A stretch of 64,000 bases of DNA. Origin: Mayamaea pseudoterrestris. Its lineage: Eukaryota > Bacillariophyta > Bacillariophyceae > Sellaphorales > Sellaphoraceae. Below are positions 9,550 through 17,924 of this stretch, one piece after another. Position numbers and translations under genes: made by a program. The stretch's first letter is position 1; each line of letters begins with the position of its first letter. The DNA lies in NCBI GenBank assembly GCA_027923505.1, contig BROI01000016.1, positions 310,001-374,000 of the forward strand, read 5' to 3'. The notes under the pieces are model-generated. The model saw nothing but the letters and a program-made list of their open reading frames with translations. It had not been told where the DNA came from and searched no databases.

Positions 9550-10252
9550 TGTGAGTAGAGTAATATCTTAGAGTATATGGATGTAGTATGGTTGATAGTG
9601 ATGGCATGTTAATGTCGCCATGGTCGAATTGACGGATGGCTCTCGCGCCGAACTGACGTCAGTGTCAGAGTGGTTGTGAAATGAAAGAAATATCAGTCGT
9701 AGCGGGTATCGCGACAGCCGTTTCGCCTTCGCCGTGAAAACGACGTACGCACTTGATCGTAACTTGCGTCATTGGCCAACGAGACGATCATGGCATTAAA
9801 TTGTATGTGCTACCCGATGGATCAATCGTTTCAATCTATCGTGCCAAAAGTTTACACATGTAAATCTTTGAAGCTGCGCGATTCTGATTGGATGGCGAAA
9901 GCTTGGCACACGTTGATTCGACAAGACGCGGTCGTGTTAACGCTTCACACATAAAAATATGAGTCACTTTCAGCAAAAGGCTGTCGTGCTACAGCTCGTA
10001 GAATATCAAACTGAGTCATCTTCGCATCAAATCAATCTTGTCAATTTAAGCAAGCTCAAGTTTGAAAAATATAGCTTAACCATTGAAATCTTCCGCTAAA
10101 GAAGCACGCGCGACTGCGCGACCAGCGACACCGCGTCGTCGACTTGCTTCATCACTCTTGCTCCATCGTTCACACTTTTGCAGATCTCGGCTTGACGAGA
10201 GGATCCGCTGCTGCATCTGCTCATACTTGCAACGTTTTGATATCGCTCAAGC
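9550..10252. promoter_or_regulatory. divergent intergenic region, cpn20 / Pro-Ser repeat gene
   Basis: About 700 bp between two head-to-head starts. It contains one perfect CRE palindrome near the cpn20 end and a TAAAAATATGA-like AT-rich box near 9955. No open frame here looks coding. Confidence 0.5.
9654..9661. promoter_or_regulatory. palindromic CRE-type box (TGACGTCA)
   Basis: A perfect TGACGTCA lies 105 bp upstream of the cpn20 ATG. In diatoms, TGACGT-type elements bound by bZIP factors are known to mediate CO2/cAMP and light responses of plastid carbon-concentrating genes. A role here is inferred from that precedent only. Confidence 0.45.
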
Positions 10253-11539
10253 ATGACAGCTCTTGCTAGTCTTCTCGGTCTGTTGCTCGTGCTCTCACAG
10301 GGACCCTCAGCTGTTCATGCTCAGTGGAACAACATTGTTCGCATCGAAGGCGAAGGACTCACCCCCCAAGAGTTTGCCGACCAATGCCTTCCGCGCAGCC
10401 CCTTTGACACTTGCGTGAAGCGATGCGGACAGACCAAAAACTTCAAGAACTGTGTGACTCGAGGAGCTGTCAAACGGTGCAAGGACTTGATCAGGCGGTT
10501 GGATGAGTCGGACAGTGCCGCAGCCCAGCAAGCCTTGATCGACGCCGTCGCCGCGCAGAGATGCAACACCAAAAAACCAACGAAAGCTCCAACGAAACAG
10601 CCAACAGTGAAACCAGTCATGGGAATGATGATGATGCGAACGACTCCAGCGCCAAGCGTCTCTCGGTCCGCCGCACCGTCCAAACCCCCAAGCAAGCAAC
10701 CCAGTCGCGCACCTAGCGGCGTGCCTAGCCAGCGCCCGAGTTTGACTCCAAGCAAACAACCAAGCTTTCTTCCAAGCCGCAGTCCAAGCGTATCACCGAG
10801 CCGTCTTCCAAGCAACAGTCCAAGCAGAACACCCAGCCGCCTCCCGAGCAACAGTCCAAGCGGCGTTCCCAGTCGAACCCCCAGTCGCAGCCCGAGTCGT
10901 CTTCCAAGCAGCACCCCGAGCAAGACTCCAAGTAAAACTCCCAGTCGCTCCCCAAGTGGCGTTCCCAGTCAAATCCCCAGTCGCACCCCAAGTCGTCTTC
11001 CAAGCAGCACCCCGAGCAAGACTCCAAGTAAAACTCCCAGTCGCTCCCCAAGTGGTGTTCCCAGTCGCACTCCAAGCAAGACTCCGAGTAAAAATCCCAG
11101 TCGCACCCCAAGCAAGACCCCGAGTAAAACTCCTAGTCGCACCCCAAGTCGTCTTCCAAGCCGCACCCCGAGCAAAACTCCGAGTAAAACTCCAAGTCGC
11201 ACCCCAAGCAAAACCCCCAGCAAAACCCCAAGTCGCACTCCCAGTCTCACGCCCAGCAAAACCCCAAGTCTCACTCCCAGTCTCAATCCCAGTCTCACGC
11301 CCAGCAAAACCCCAAGCAAAACACCCAGCAAAACTCCGAGTAAAACTCCAAGTCGCACTCCAAGCAAAACACCCAGCAAAACACCGAGTCTCACTCCAAG
11401 TCTCACTCCAAGCAAAACACCCAGTAAAACACCCAGTCTCACCCCCAGTCTCACTCCAAGCAAAACACCCAGCAAAACACCTAGTCTCACTCCAAGTCTC
11501 ACTCCAAGCAAGACACCTACCAAACTACCTACCTTGTAG
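10253..11539 (+). CDS. secreted Pro-Ser tetrapeptide-repeat protein
   Basis: 428 residues from the ATG at 10253. Residues 1-24 are a signal peptide ending SAVHA before QWNN. A short Cys-containing domain follows (about 45-104) with cysteines in CLPRSPFDTCVKRCG and later pairs. From about residue 140 to the end the protein is almost pure P-S-x-x repeats, first varied (KQPS, RAPS, GVPS) and then dominated by KTPS, RTPS and LTPS. Such chains are typical of diatom secreted or wall-associated proteins and are likely heavily O-glycosylated or phosphorylated; that is inference. The repeat is highly basic from Lys and Arg, as in silica- or polyanion-binding proteins, but no direct evidence assigns it to silica. 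Antisense frames over the repeat (LGVLLGVRLG) are shadows. Confidence 0.85.
   Translation: MTALASLLGLLLVLSQGPSAVHAQWNNIVRIEGEGLTPQEFADQCLPRSPFDTCVKRCGQTKNFKNCVTRGAVKRCKDLIRRLDESDSAAAQQALIDAVAAQRCNTKKPTKAPTKQPTVKPVMGMMMMRTTPAPSVSRSAAPSKPPSKQPSRAPSGVPSQRPSLTPSKQPSFLPSRSPSVSPSRLPSNSPSRTPSRLPSNSPSGVPSRTPSRSPSRLPSSTPSKTPSKTPSRSPSGVPSQIPSRTPSRLPSSTPSKTPSKTPSRSPSGVPSRTPSKTPSKNPSRTPSKTPSKTPSRTPSRLPSRTPSKTPSKTPSRTPSKTPSKTPSRTPSLTPSKTPSLTPSLNPSLTPSKTPSKTPSKTPSKTPSRTPSKTPSKTPSLTPSLTPSKTPSKTPSLTPSLTPSKTPSKTPSLTPSLTPSKTPTKLPTL
10672..11523 (+). repeat. 12-bp coding minisatellite with a 96-bp higher-order duplication
   Basis: The Pro-Ser tract is a tandem array of 12-bp units (pattern CCNAGYNNNACN), one tetrapeptide each. 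A block beginning at the codon run for RLPSSTPS (10898) recurs 96 bp later (10994), that is, eight tetrapeptides. The frame is kept throughout, so unit gain and loss has stayed in multiples of three. Confidence 0.85.
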
Positions 11540-12195
11540 AATCGACGTCTAAGCGTTTTTGGGATGAGTTTTTACTGAAATGTACAGCTTTAACAGTCAG
11601 TCCAATGTCTATAAATCAATATAGCAACATTTGACTATTGCTTAATGATTTAGCTAGCTTGGGACAACTTCTGTGTCTGGTGAAGAGCCTCGGCTAACAG
11701 TGGTTTGAAGTCTGTAGTTGGGATTCTTCCAGATCAACCTCCGGAAGCAGTTTTGTAATGTGCTATGTGCAAGGTCAGTTGACAATAGGCGACGGATTTA
11801 TCAAGCTGTCATGCAAAGTCTTTATGCTCGTTGCAGCTATGTATATGTACAACAACAGAAGTAAAATTCGTGTCTCCGTGCGACTTTACATTGTCAATCA
11901 GTCAATCCCAAAATTGGTGTGTGTGAATGTCGTGTATAGACATCATCGTACCGGGAATGACTGATGTCGTGACCCGACAAACGCCTCGACGAAAAAATGG
12001 TTGCGGCAGCAAGTGGCTGAAGAGCCAAACCTCCACACCCTATGACGTGCCGAGTTATACTACTTTAGCGTTACTGACGAGGAGAAGAGTGCCACCCGGT
12101 ACCGCTTGAAGCGCTAAAAGCGAGGAGCAATATCGCAACGAAGTACAAGTCATGAGAATGTCAACGGGGTCTAATGTGTTGTTCGTTGTATATCC
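11540..12195. other. intergenic, nothing recognised
   Basis: This spacer of about 650 bp lies between the Pro-Ser gene and the first small paralog, which converge here. Only short, unlikely frames are present. Confidence 0.4.
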
Positions 12196-12432
12196 TTAAA
12201 TGTCGGAAGTGTCAAGCAACTGTAGGGCCTCGCTCAAAAGGATGTGTAGCCTCCAACGAGCTTCCCTCGCTTTTTGAAGTGAATGATGCATTGCCGAGCG
12301 GTCATCTTGCTGCTCCTGCAGCCTTGCCGACAGACTCGTTTCGAATGCAGCCGCTTGCGACTGCTGTGGCAATGGTGAAGCTTGAGAGAGAGCAACGGAA
12401 TTCGAACAAGTGACGCGAATGTTGGAAGTCAT
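12196..12432 (-). CDS. small hypothetical protein, paralog of the gene at 12982-13251
   Basis: 78 residues with an ATG at 12432 and a TAA at 12196. The N-terminal half is Ser/Gln/Ala-rich. The C-terminal part contains AREARWRLHILLSEALQLLD, a predicted amphipathic helix. The same segment pattern (A-R-x-R-L-x-x-I/L-L-x-x-A-L-x-L-h-D) occurs in the next minus-strand gene about 0.5 kb upstream, which supports both as real and related by tandem duplication. No known domain is recognised and no function is proposed. Confidence 0.55.
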   Translation of the reverse strand: MTSNIRVTCSNSVALSQASPLPQQSQAAAFETSLSARLQEQQDDRSAMHHSLQKAREARWRLHILLSEALQLLDTSDI

Positions 12433-12981
12433 GTCTGTGTATTGATAAAACGAAAGAGTGCTGATATCGTGTGCATAATTCTAGCTTGACCTGAACGTAC
12501 TTAGCAGACATTTTTCACTGGTTCCTCGCAGATTTAGGAGTCCGTGGTTGATTCCTCCGTTACAAGACCACAGCTTCCGGTAATTTTGTCAGCCATTGAA
12601 CTGACGTACTCGTACGGGACAAGAGGGCGATCTTCCGCGTTTAAATACCATTCGACCGCCAATGTGTCAATCCACGCCAATGTTGACGTGGAAAGACGCA
12701 GCATTAATAAACCCTGTTGAAGTACACGCCCGTTATAACCGTCTGCAGGAAGCGGAGCGTCAAAAGCGGGTAAATAGGCCTTGGCGTGTTACAGTATCGA
12801 GCCAAAAACGTCTGCCGGTAAACATCGGTTGGGAGATGACTTCTGCCTTATCTTGTTAATTGGAGTAGCGTATTATCGTCGAGCCGACGAGAGGTGAGCG
12901 TGTCGAGCAGCGTAGAAAATGATGCGTCGGGTGTAGGGAGTCGAAGTCGTTATGTGCAGGTCCTCGCGCGCGCAAGCGTAA
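12433..12981. other. spacer between the two small paralogs
   Basis: About 550 bp that should contain the promoter of the downstream paralog. Only short plus-strand frames such as 12662-12859 occur, without protein-like features. Confidence 0.35.
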
Positions 12982-13251
12982 CTATGAATGACGGCTCTTT
13001 GGTGCCAACGAAACGTCCGTCGCTTGCCCCATTTGTAAATCGGAAAGGCTTGTTGAATCAATGAGGTCGAGTGCGTCGGCGAGGATTGACCGTAGTCGTC
13101 GTCGGGCGTCTTGTGGGTCTCGAGGAGGAATTGCGCCAGCTGATGATGAACCGTTTGCATTGTTTCGAAGACTCATTGCTTGCGTCGAACCTCTTGATTC
13201 TCTCAATAGACTTGTTTGAGTTCCTTGTGTTGTGCTTGCCGTGGTCTTCAT
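12982..13251 (-). CDS. small hypothetical protein, paralog of the gene at 12196-12432
   Basis: 89 residues with an ATG at 13251 and a TAG at 12982. The N-terminus is rich in Ser, Thr and Asn. The core DARRRLRSILADALDLID matches the helix of the neighbouring small protein and is likely amphipathic. A Ser-rich tail follows. The two genes lie in tandem on the same strand, facing away from the rhomboid gene. Function is unknown. Overlapping frames on the other strand and in another minus frame (13058-13309) are treated as shadows because they lack the shared motif. Confidence 0.55.
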   Translation of the reverse strand: MKTTASTTQGTQTSLLRESRGSTQAMSLRNNANGSSSAGAIPPRDPQDARRRLRSILADALDLIDSTSLSDLQMGQATDVSLAPKSRHS

Positions 13252-13860
13252 GGCTGTTCGTTGCCTCGAGTAAAAAGTGCAAGGGCGTGTTTCGCGATTT
13301 TGTGAGCAACGAAGCGAATGGTCGTAAAAGTCACTGGGAAGACCGTGGATAAATAATCGTGACTGATAACTGATGTGGTTCAGATTGACAGCAGGCGATC
13401 ATTGCCCATGAACGTCTCACTGACGCATGAGTAACGTTCGTCAGTCGAACTTCAAGTTGATACTGACTCACTCGTCACTTGCTAGCCAATCAAACGGCAT
13501 CAATCGTTCCCATCGGAATGCGTGAGTGCTCACGTGCGTGTAGTGACACTGGCGGCCCAGCCAGAAATCAAAAATGGATGGAGTAACGCCGTCATGCCCT
13601 TCTTCCAACACGTCATTGGTATTGATACGGTCGCTACACATCGTTTCGATTGAGGTGCCAGCAATCGACCATGGCGGACCACCAGAAAGGCACCGTTGGT
13701 GCGGAAGTCTCCAGCAGAATGGCTGTCGAAAGTCGTCATGTGATTGCGAAATTATTCATGATCCAATCTACCACTTTTTGGCGAGTCTGCGAGCATCCTG
13801 CGGGCGCCGTCGCTCCAAAACGACAATATTCACATTACTCCTGCCTCTTAATCTTTTACC
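13252..13860. promoter_or_regulatory. divergent intergenic region, small paralog / rhomboid
   Basis: About 600 bp between head-to-head starts. It includes a CTCACGTGCG stretch near 13528 with an E-box/G-box-like CACGTG core. Frames inside it are not convincing. Confidence 0.45.
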
Positions 13861-15576
13861 ATGACAAATGTACGCATCATCTACAGTGCTGCTTCCTACG
13901 ATGATTCTCTGAGTGCACAATCAGAAATTGGCGCTACAGACTCGACAAGTAGCAGCGACAATGCCAACAATGACGACGAAGTTTTCGAGCTGACAAGTCT
14001 CGACACGTTGTCAATCTACGATCCAGAAAATGCTAGTCTTGATCAAGGCAAGGAAGAATCTGACGAGGCATCCAGCATCAATCATGACGACGCATTGCTT
14101 AAGCGCATTACCCATTTGCGCGCAACCATGCAGCTCTGCGAGTATTGTGATGGTTTCGGCGACCGCGACGACGTTTCGCTACGACGGCAAGACTTTTGGA
14201 CGGCACGATACTTGCGACGATTGAAACATGGAGGCAATAGTCACGTTTACGGGATTCTTGGCTTGTTTGAATACGTATGCGAGCTCAAGGTGGATTTTTC
14301 GTGGGCCAATGAGGCGGCGCATCGAAGGTTGCCGACGAAAATGAACGGACAGCAAGTCAAGGGTATGCTTCCGCCAAACGACGATTCAGTTTGCACGAGT
14401 GACAAAGACTGCATATCAGTTTCGTCCGCCGAATCAAAGGCGTTTCAACGAAGCAAGATTGTCGAGGCGCCAATGAATAGAAGCAATTCCTACTTGTCGT
14501 GGAGTGACTTTGAGCGCCTACACAGTCATCGCCATCGAATCCCCTACTTTACCATTGTCTTGTTCCTTCTCTGCACGATATCACTTCTCGCATCCATTGC
14601 CGTCAATGACTGGAAGCTTGCTCCGCTTGCGGACAACCCAATGCTGGGCCCGCCGGCGCAAGTGCTCATTCACATGGGTGCCTTGGACGCCAATCGCATG
14701 GTACTACAGGGAGAATGGTATCGTTTATTCACGGCCATTATTTTACATGCAGGTATCATTCACTACGCAATAAACATGATGGCGCTCTTGCTCATTGGTC
14801 CCGCCGTTGAAAAGGAATTTGGTTCTCTATATATGGCGGCTATTTTCGTCGTGGCGGCGGTTGGAGGCAACGTTGCGAGCGCCCTGTTACTGGCGTCATC
14901 CTATACGATTAGCGTCGGCGCCAGTGGCGGCTTGTTCGCCTTGATGGGAATTTGCTTGGCCGACGTGTTGGCGAATTGGGACTTGATTACATTGTGCGAT
15001 CCACAACAGCATGAACCGGGAGTGTCGTGTCGATGGGTTGTCTTTTGGTTGGTGGTCGAATTGTCTGTATCATTATTGATTGGATTGACACCATACGTGG
15101 ATAACTGCATTCACCTTGGAGGTTTTGTGTACGCAATCGGCTTTGGTATTCCATTCTTGAACAAGTGCAGCAGCAGCACGTTTTTTGGGCATGCCGAGGC
15201 GTCTAGGCGACAATGCATTGGACGGCTCTGGAGCTTGATTGGATTGCTATTGACGCTTACCTTGTACTTTGGAACTCTGGCGCTCTCGCTGACACAAGCT
15301 ACTCGCCTGGATGACCAGGGACGACCAACGCCAGTCTGCCCGTCATGTCGGTACATTTCCTGCGTTCCCTTTCCCTTTTGGACGGAGCACAAGTGGTGGT
15401 ACTGCGATGGATGCGAACATGTTGGAGTAATTGTTTACTATGAAGAAAAGGGTGCCCATGTGGAAATGGTGTGCCCGTTTAGCGGAACTGTTGAAGCTGA
15501 ACTTGACGGCGTTTGGGACGGAATGACAATCCTAGAGGAGCTGGTTGGTTTGTGTCGTACATCTTGTCGTGGCTGA
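13861..15576 (+). CDS. rhomboid-family intramembrane serine protease
   Basis: 571 residues from the ATG at 13861. A soluble N-terminal part of about 225 residues (acidic at first, then a CEYCDGFGDRDD block) precedes the membrane domain. The first membrane helix is IPYFTIVLFLLCTISLLAS. The rhomboid HxxxN motif is His301-Tyr-Ala-Ile-Asn305, followed by GPAVEKEFGS. The catalytic serine is Ser355 in GASGGLFALMG, and the catalytic histidine is His418 in HLGGFVYAIGFG. All catalytic residues are present, so it should be an active protease rather than an iRhom. After the last helix, a Cys-rich tail (CPSCRYISC, WWYCDGC) could bind zinc. Rhomboids cut single-pass membrane proteins; compartment and substrate are unknown. 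Confidence 0.92.
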   Translation: MTNVRIIYSAASYDDSLSAQSEIGATDSTSSSDNANNDDEVFELTSLDTLSIYDPENASLDQGKEESDEASSINHDDALLKRITHLRATMQLCEYCDGFGDRDDVSLRRQDFWTARYLRRLKHGGNSHVYGILGLFEYVCELKVDFSWANEAAHRRLPTKMNGQQVKGMLPPNDDSVCTSDKDCISVSSAESKAFQRSKIVEAPMNRSNSYLSWSDFERLHSHRHRIPYFTIVLFLLCTISLLASIAVNDWKLAPLADNPMLGPPAQVLIHMGALDANRMVLQGEWYRLFTAIILHAGIIHYAINMMALLLIGPAVEKEFGSLYMAAIFVVAAVGGNVASALLLASSYTISVGASGGLFALMGICLADVLANWDLITLCDPQQHEPGVSCRWVVFWLVVELSVSLLIGLTPYVDNCIHLGGFVYAIGFGIPFLNKCSSSTFFGHAEASRRQCIGRLWSLIGLLLTLTLYFGTLALSLTQATRLDDQGRPTPVCPSCRYISCVPFPFWTEHKWWYCDGCEHVGVIVYYEEKGAHVEMVCPFSGTVEAELDGVWDGMTILEELVGLCRTSCRG

Positions 15577-15910
15577 TCAAGTCAGTAGCAGTGTTTCCCG
15601 TGTCGCGACATCGTATATTATCAAATGTATAGGATTTATACTTGTACTAAACATAACGAGTAATGTGAACTCGAGAGCTACTATTTTACTTGTACGCGTG
15701 TGCTAGCTATGTTTCGCAACGTGAAAGAGTCATTCAAAATGCCAGTCGTGCCGCGGAACGAACTGACAATGAGTCATTAGGCCCAGACTAAGTTGGGACT
15801 TTGATAAGCCCTCATTTCAAAACGAGGTCGCCAAGCAAGCCATCACAATTTCGACGACCAAACCGTTGCCGCACCCCTCCCTTCATCAATCAATCGATCA
15901 ATCCATCACC
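15577..15910. other. spacer before the TPR-like gene
   Basis: 334 bp between the rhomboid stop and the next plus-strand start. The reading frame of the next gene is open back to 15866, but the first ATG with a good context is at 15911. Nothing else is seen. Confidence 0.4.
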
Positions 15911-16675
15911 ATGGTTTACTTGGAGCAGCCTCCTTCAATATCATCCGGCAGCTCGCTTAACTCAGCTCCGCTGCGAGAACGACGCGCCATGGCGCCTGGC
16001 CGCAGCAAGAGCAGCGACTGCGTTCTTCTTCATGCGCCGTTTGAACCGCTCCGTCGTCCACCTCCCAGGCGGACCAACTCGGCGGCGGAAAAGTCGAAAC
16101 GCGTCATGGCAATCAGTAACGAAACTATATCAGTGACAAGCTTGGCTACTTTAGCAAGCGTAGGAGTAAATGTTCCAATTTGTCACGACTTGTTCGAGGC
16201 GGAAAAGTACGATCAAGCGCTCGAATATTACACGAACATTCTCCAATCAATCAACGACAACCACACGACAAAAGTACAATGTCAAGCGTCCGACGTGAAA
16301 GCAGTCAAGGAGTATGTTTCAGTTGCTTGCCACGCTGCCAAGTGCTGCTATTATTTGCATCAGTACGGCGACGAGGAATCATTTTACCAACGAGCCTTGC
16401 ATCGCATGAGTCAAGTCACGGACGACAACGATTCGTTTTCACTCGGTGAGCTCCAGATTCAATGCACGTTGCAAATGGCCAAGTCGATTGGAAGGCAGCG
16501 CAAGACGGTGGAAAGTGTTCAAGCGCTGCGCGAATGCCGAGGCTTGATTCAGAAATATACAGTCTACAAGACGGTGAAGGATTACATGAGCAAGATGGAA
16601 CCAATGGATCAAGTTGGTTTTGTCGGGGGAGCGACGCAACGAAGTAATTCCTTGGTCATTTCAGGCTTGTCGTAA
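15911..16675 (+). CDS. TPR-like hypothetical protein
   Basis: 254 residues from the ATG at 15911 (context CACCATGG). The frame is open for 45 more bases upstream, but only without an ATG. The N-terminus is basic, Pro- and Ser-rich. From about residue 85 the chain is helical, with a TPR-like pair in ICHDLFEAEKYDQALEYYTN followed by helices around AVKEYVSVACHAAKCCYYLH and GDEESFYQRALHRM. A role as a protein-interaction scaffold follows from the repeat type only. A similar TPR-like architecture appears in the gene at 49861-50628. Confidence 0.65.
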   Translation: MVYLEQPPSISSGSSLNSAPLRERRAMAPGRSKSSDCVLLHAPFEPLRRPPPRRTNSAAEKSKRVMAISNETISVTSLATLASVGVNVPICHDLFEAEKYDQALEYYTNILQSINDNHTTKVQCQASDVKAVKEYVSVACHAAKCCYYLHQYGDEESFYQRALHRMSQVTDDNDSFSLGELQIQCTLQMAKSIGRQRKTVESVQALRECRGLIQKYTVYKTVKDYMSKMEPMDQVGFVGGATQRSNSLVISGLS

Positions 16676-16940
16676 AATACTGTTTCCTTTCAAGCAGCGT
16701 TCAGCGGTCGTTGGTACATCGGCAACCTATCGCTTCACTGTCAGAATTCATGCAATGGCGCGATGCTATATAAAAGTCTACATAACATCATTTTACTTGT
16801 CGTTCGCTAGTCATTGCAACTGGCAGCGTTAATCCAAGTAACTATTGTTCATAGAGGAACGCGACAGCGCTGCCGTCACTCCTCGACTTTTTGCTCCAGA
16901 TTTTGCAGGTTCAACCCTTCGAATGCTGCATGAACAGCGA

Positions 16941-17016
16941 TAGACTAAGCTATATCAACCAAGGAGAAAGGTCCCAAGAAAAGTAACCCATTCTCCCAGT
17001 GTCATTCAGCTAGACT
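16941..17016 (-). promoter_or_regulatory. candidate SECIS element in the selenoprotein 3' UTR
   Basis: On the minus strand, about 50 bases after the TAG stop of the selenoprotein gene, a hairpin can be drawn. CTAGCT (around 17008-17013) pairs with AGCTTAG (16945-16951) with one bulge. The quartet strands are ATGA (17002-17005) and TGAT (16954-16957). A helix II of roughly eight pairs contains GGGAG/CTCC, and an AA lies nine bases after ATGA, where the apical loop should begin. Position, order and spacing fit a type II SECIS, but helix II has a bulge and wobbles, so the fold needs testing. Confidence 0.42.
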
Positions 17017-17054
17017 GCCGATGAGCATGTTGTCGCGTCGGACGAATGAGGCGC

Positions 17055-17675
17055 CTACGTTGCTTGCCCTCGTCCAATGACTTTTCGCCTTCGCCTCTGT
17101 CGAATACCAACAAGCAATACTATGGAACCGACACCAACCATGAATTGCAACATCTTGGAGTATCCTGGTGGCTGCGTATACTGGATGCGCCGTTCCTTGC
17201 TTTCGTCTCGTCGCTTCAAAAGCGCCTCGTGTCGCGCGTCAAGTTTTTCCGTGCTGCTGTCATCCTTGAGCTTTCTCATTTCCTCCTCCTCTTGCTCTTG
17301 CTGATGCTCCTGTTTCAAAACAAATCCCTTGTCCTTCATCATTTGATGCATTTGATCTCGTGTTTCCAGTGTATGCAATACAATCTGTTCCTGCTCGACG
17401 CCGTCTTGATATATAGTCATGACGGCCGTACGTCCCGCCACATACTTGACGACGACTCCTTGGTAACTCTCCGCTTCCCCCTCTTTCAAAAACTGCTTGA
17501 GTTCGGGGAAGCGGTTCAAGGCTCAGCCGGAGCAACTGACGATTTCGGCAGTCATGGTTGGTGAGGAAGAAGGAGAAGCGACGGAACCTGCAGCTACCTG
17601 GAATGAATTTTGAAACAGCAGCGCAGCAAATAGCAGCAATAATTGCAGCATGAAATACTGCCTGTAATTTCGCAT
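17055..17675 (-). CDS. SelM/Sep15-family selenoprotein with a C-terminal membrane anchor (TGA read as Sec)
   Basis: A TGA at 17523-17525 lies in frame between two open segments. Read as selenocysteine, it gives 206 residues from the ATG at 17675 to the TAG at 17055. Residues 1-30 are a signal peptide. Residues 48-51 are C-S-G-U, followed by ALNRFPELKQFL; human SelM has CGGU followed by QLNRLKEVKAFV. The thioredoxin-like fold continues with GVVVKYVAGRTAVMTIY and a helix ending MMKDKGFVLK. SelM and Sep15 are ER thiol-disulfide redox proteins that act in folding quality control. Unusual here is an added charged coiled coil (122-165) and a hydrophobic anchor (174-191) followed by RQRRRRK. An upstream in-frame ATG at 17711 is less likely. 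A candidate SECIS lies 3' of the gene. Confidence 0.88.
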
Positions 17676-17924
17676 GACTGTAGTCGTTGCAACTATAGTG
17701 CAGGACGACATACAGCTGGCCGCCGTTGCAACGAGTGGCCGCCGTCATGGTGGCAGCGCGGGGTCACGGAACCCTTCCGAGCTGGCGCGCCAAGTCATTC
17801 TTTGCGTCACATCGTTACTCACAGCTCCGGGTCTCTTCAACCTTTCGTTGGACCTCCATCCGACCGTGCCTGCCGTCGCCACTGTCACCTTACTTTCACA
17901 CTTCATCACTTTTATATCACAACT
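17676..17924. promoter_or_regulatory. divergent promoter region, selenoprotein / coiled-coil gene
   Basis: About 250 bp separate the selenoprotein start from the ATG at 17925. The plus frame stays open across this region and over the antisense selenoprotein, but its composition there (Trp-, Arg- and Cys-rich) is not like the protein that follows, so it is read as non-coding. Confidence 0.5.

Noticed and set aside
10321-11523. Long minus-strand frames over the Pro-Ser gene (LGVLLGVRLG repeats)
   Set aside because: They are the antisense reading of a 12-bp repeat whose plus frame has a signal peptide and a Cys domain. Periodicity keeps all frames open.
17260-17748. 162-codon minus frame and 172-codon plus frame over the selenoprotein
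   Set aside because: Neither has motifs. The third frame, read through TGA, gives a recognisable SelM-type domain with a signal peptide.
17643-17924. N-terminal extension of the coiled-coil gene
   Set aside because: It overlaps the antisense selenoprotein and has an odd composition; the ATG at 17925 starts a helical chain consistent with the rest.
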